From assembly GCA_965368175.1 (NCBI GenBank), contig CBDULX010000005.1, forward strand, positions 1-35,932: DNA of 35,932 bases. The letters are read 5' to 3'. The notes under the pieces were generated by a model. The model ran no database searches. It saw only the letters and a program-made list of their open reading frames with translations, and was not told where the DNA came from. Below, one piece after another: positions 34,662 through 35,932 of this stretch. Both the position numbers and the translations under genes were made by a program. The DNA comes from CBDULX01 sp965368175 (lineage in GTDB: Bacteria > Pseudomonadota > Gammaproteobacteria > SZUA-229). The number at the start of each line of letters is the position of its first letter. Position 1 is the first letter of the stretch.

Positions 34662-35624
34662 ATGAAGCGTACAAGTGAAGAATACATAATAATTATGTTG
34701 GCATTAGCCGGTGGAACCGCAATAGCGCCATTTGCCGTTATCCGCATGCTAGATGGTGACTGGTTTGTGGCCACTGCTGATTCGACTATGGTCGTCGGTA
34801 TGTACATACTTGGGGCTTATGTTTATTTCAGAAGAAATGTGAAATATGCCAGTATCGCATTAGCAGTTTTGGCAGTCTCGGGTGTGGTTACTGTTATTCA
34901 TTTAAAAGGTCATGCTCTGTTATATTGGGTATATCCAACTATGGTTGGCGTCTATTATATATTAAATCCCAGAACTGCTAATTATATTACTTCTATTGGT
35001 GTTATTGCTCTGGTTCCAGCATTAGTTCGTGATATGGAAATGATGGGATTTATTGCAGCACTAATGACATTAGTGGTGATAAATATTTATGCTTATGTGT
35101 TTTCATTTAAAATGCAGGAACAGCGTGAGCAATTATCACTACTTACCAGAAAAGATCCATTAACCGGAGTAGGGAATCGTCGCGCACTGGAAGAAAAGCT
35201 GGACGAATATACGATTAGCCAAAAACGGACCAAGTTAGTAGCATCCTTGATCATGATTGACATCGATTATTTTAAAAAAATCAATGATGTTTTTGGCCAT
35301 ATTGTTGGTGATCAGGTGTTGATCAGGCTCACTGAAATTATTAACAGCAGGATTCGTATGTCTGATAATTTATACAGGTTCGGTGGCGAAGAGTTTGTCA
35401 TCATTGCTGTGGGAACTGTGGCATCCTCTGCAGAAAACCTGGCCGAAGACCTGAGGAACATGGTCGAATCAGCAAACCTGCTGCCCGAGACCGTCACGAT
35501 TTCCCTGGGAGTGGCAGAGTATCAAAAGGGTGAAACCGGTGACGACTGGCTCCATCGCTGTGATACTGCTTTGTATGAAGCAAAGAATCTGGGGCGAAAC
35601 AGAGTCTGTAGTGCTGCTTCATAA
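34662..35624 (+). CDS. membrane-bound diguanylate cyclase (GGDEF), copy 2
   Basis: Same length and layout as the upstream paralogue: six predicted membrane helices, then a GGDEF domain with GGEEF (241-245), RMSD inhibitory site and MIDIDYFKKIND. It should be an active, product-inhibited cyclase. The membrane part has diverged strongly from copy 1 while keeping LKGH, LYW-YPTM, NPRTA and VPAL-RDM as shared anchors. The last 60 residues and the 3' flank are almost unchanged. The leader, with TATACT 38 bp upstream, is copied too. Probable difference between the two copies is the sensed signal, not the output. Confidence 0.9.
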   Translation: MKRTSEEYIIIMLALAGGTAIAPFAVIRMLDGDWFVATADSTMVVGMYILGAYVYFRRNVKYASIALAVLAVSGVVTVIHLKGHALLYWVYPTMVGVYYILNPRTANYITSIGVIALVPALVRDMEMMGFIAALMTLVVINIYAYVFSFKMQEQREQLSLLTRKDPLTGVGNRRALEEKLDEYTISQKRTKLVASLIMIDIDYFKKINDVFGHIVGDQVLIRLTEIINSRIRMSDNLYRFGGEEFVIIAVGTVASSAENLAEDLRNMVESANLLPETVTISLGVAEYQKGETGDDWLHRCDTALYEAKNLGRNRVCSAAS

Positions 35625-35631
35625 AACACCT

Positions 35632-35674
35632 GGGAGCCTCTGATCAAGTATCATAGACTTGATCAGAGGCTCCC
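35632..35674. mobile_element. 43-bp perfect palindrome, minimal MITE-like element
   Basis: Two 18-bp arms, GGGAGCCTCTGATCAAGT and its exact inverse, flank a 7-nt loop (ATCATAG), 7 bp after the second cyclase stop. It appears to be just the two joined termini of the family. The hairpin could stabilise or end the cyclase mRNA, though no T-run follows. Confidence 0.7.
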
Positions 35675-35718
35675 TTGATCTCAGGCTATTAAAAATGGTT
35701 AAATATTGATTAATAAAG

Positions 35719-35916
35719 ATGAATTCAATTGAACAGGTTACTGTAGAGTGTCCATACTGTGGTGAATACATAGATATTGTTGTTGATTGTTCATTGCCGG
35801 ATCAGAGCTATATCGAAGACTGTCAGGTGTGCTGCCGACCTATCGATGTTAGCGTTCAAATTGACGACAGTGGTTCGCCTGAGGTAGTGGTGAAGAATGA
35901 GAATGATACAGGGTAA
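35719..35916 (+). CDS. CPXCG-motif cysteine-rich small protein
   Basis: The 65-residue protein has CPYCGEYIDIVVD near its start (from about 11) and a second pair CQVCCRPI (from about 35), followed by an acidic tail. This fits the short CPXCG family, a likely zinc ribbon found widely in gammaproteobacteria without assigned function. It is complete in the window. The ribosome site is weak (AAAG). It is separated from the cyclase gene by the palindrome at 35632-35674. Confidence 0.85.
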   Translation: MNSIEQVTVECPYCGEYIDIVVDCSLPDQSYIEDCQVCCRPIDVSVQIDDSGSPEVVVKNENDTG

Positions 35917-35932
35917 AAGTTGATGGTTAATC

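Noticed and set aside
35632..35674. Perfect palindrome as an ordinary rho-independent terminator
   Set aside because: The stem is strong, but no T-run follows and the arms match the element termini elsewhere, so a mobile-element origin explains it better.
1..35932. CRISPR arrays, tRNA or rRNA genes, prophage or full insertion sequence
   Set aside because: No regularly spaced repeats, no tRNA-like cloverleaf in the gaps read, and no transposase or phage gene among the coding frames.

Overview
The window looks like chromosomal DNA of a sulfur-oxidising gammaproteobacterium. Pointers are a RelA-type stringent-response enzyme, soxXA, a sigma-54/NtrC-controlled nirBD operon, glycogen catabolism genes and a nine-heme cytochrome. 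The genus cannot be fixed from sequence alone. No rRNA, tRNA, CRISPR array, prophage or complete transposase gene was seen.

Layout. 1-2467: the 3' part of relA, then soxX and soxA overlapping by 4 bp. 2484-4445 (minus): a GAF-GGDEF-EAL protein. 4660-11242: a nitrate/nitrite assimilation block, with a PP2C-phosphatase/Ser-Thr-kinase fusion and a NarK/NasA-type transporter on the minus strand, diverging from nirB-nirD on the plus strand. The divergent region holds a perfect-looking NtrC site and a -24/-12 promoter. No nitrate reductase gene is present. 11440-15443 (minus): TonB-dependent receptor, exbB, exbD, tonB. 15847-17444: a DUF4202-like protein, a DnaJ-related J-protein and a small zinc-ribbon membrane protein. 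17683-20193 (minus): a trypsin-like periplasmic protease with PDZ domain and an Omp85-like outer-membrane barrel. 20589-23279: a secreted nine-heme c-type cytochrome, divergent from the barrel. 23560-30077: glgP, pgm and pgi, a route from glycogen to fructose-6-phosphate. 30338-33125: a SulP transporter, adk and a gamma-glutamylcyclotransferase-like protein. 33592-35916: two tandemly duplicated membrane diguanylate cyclases and a CPXCG protein.

The most unusual structural signal is a family of small non-coding elements with shared inverted termini (GGGAGCCTCTGATTAA and variants). Three copies are flanked by TA on both sides. Five full copies (43 to 283 bp) and several orphan ends are scattered through the window, at gene ends or directly upstream of start codons (pgi, sulP). 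They resemble MITEs of the TA-target type, as known for IS630-related and Correia-type elements. They also border the duplicated diguanylate cyclase genes.

Signalling is dense: one (p)ppGpp enzyme, three c-di-GMP proteins and one phosphatase-kinase fusion. The physiology suggested is thiosulfate oxidation, nitrate/nitrite assimilation under nitrogen control, glycogen storage and possibly electron transfer through the multiheme cytochrome. These joint roles are inferences from gene content.
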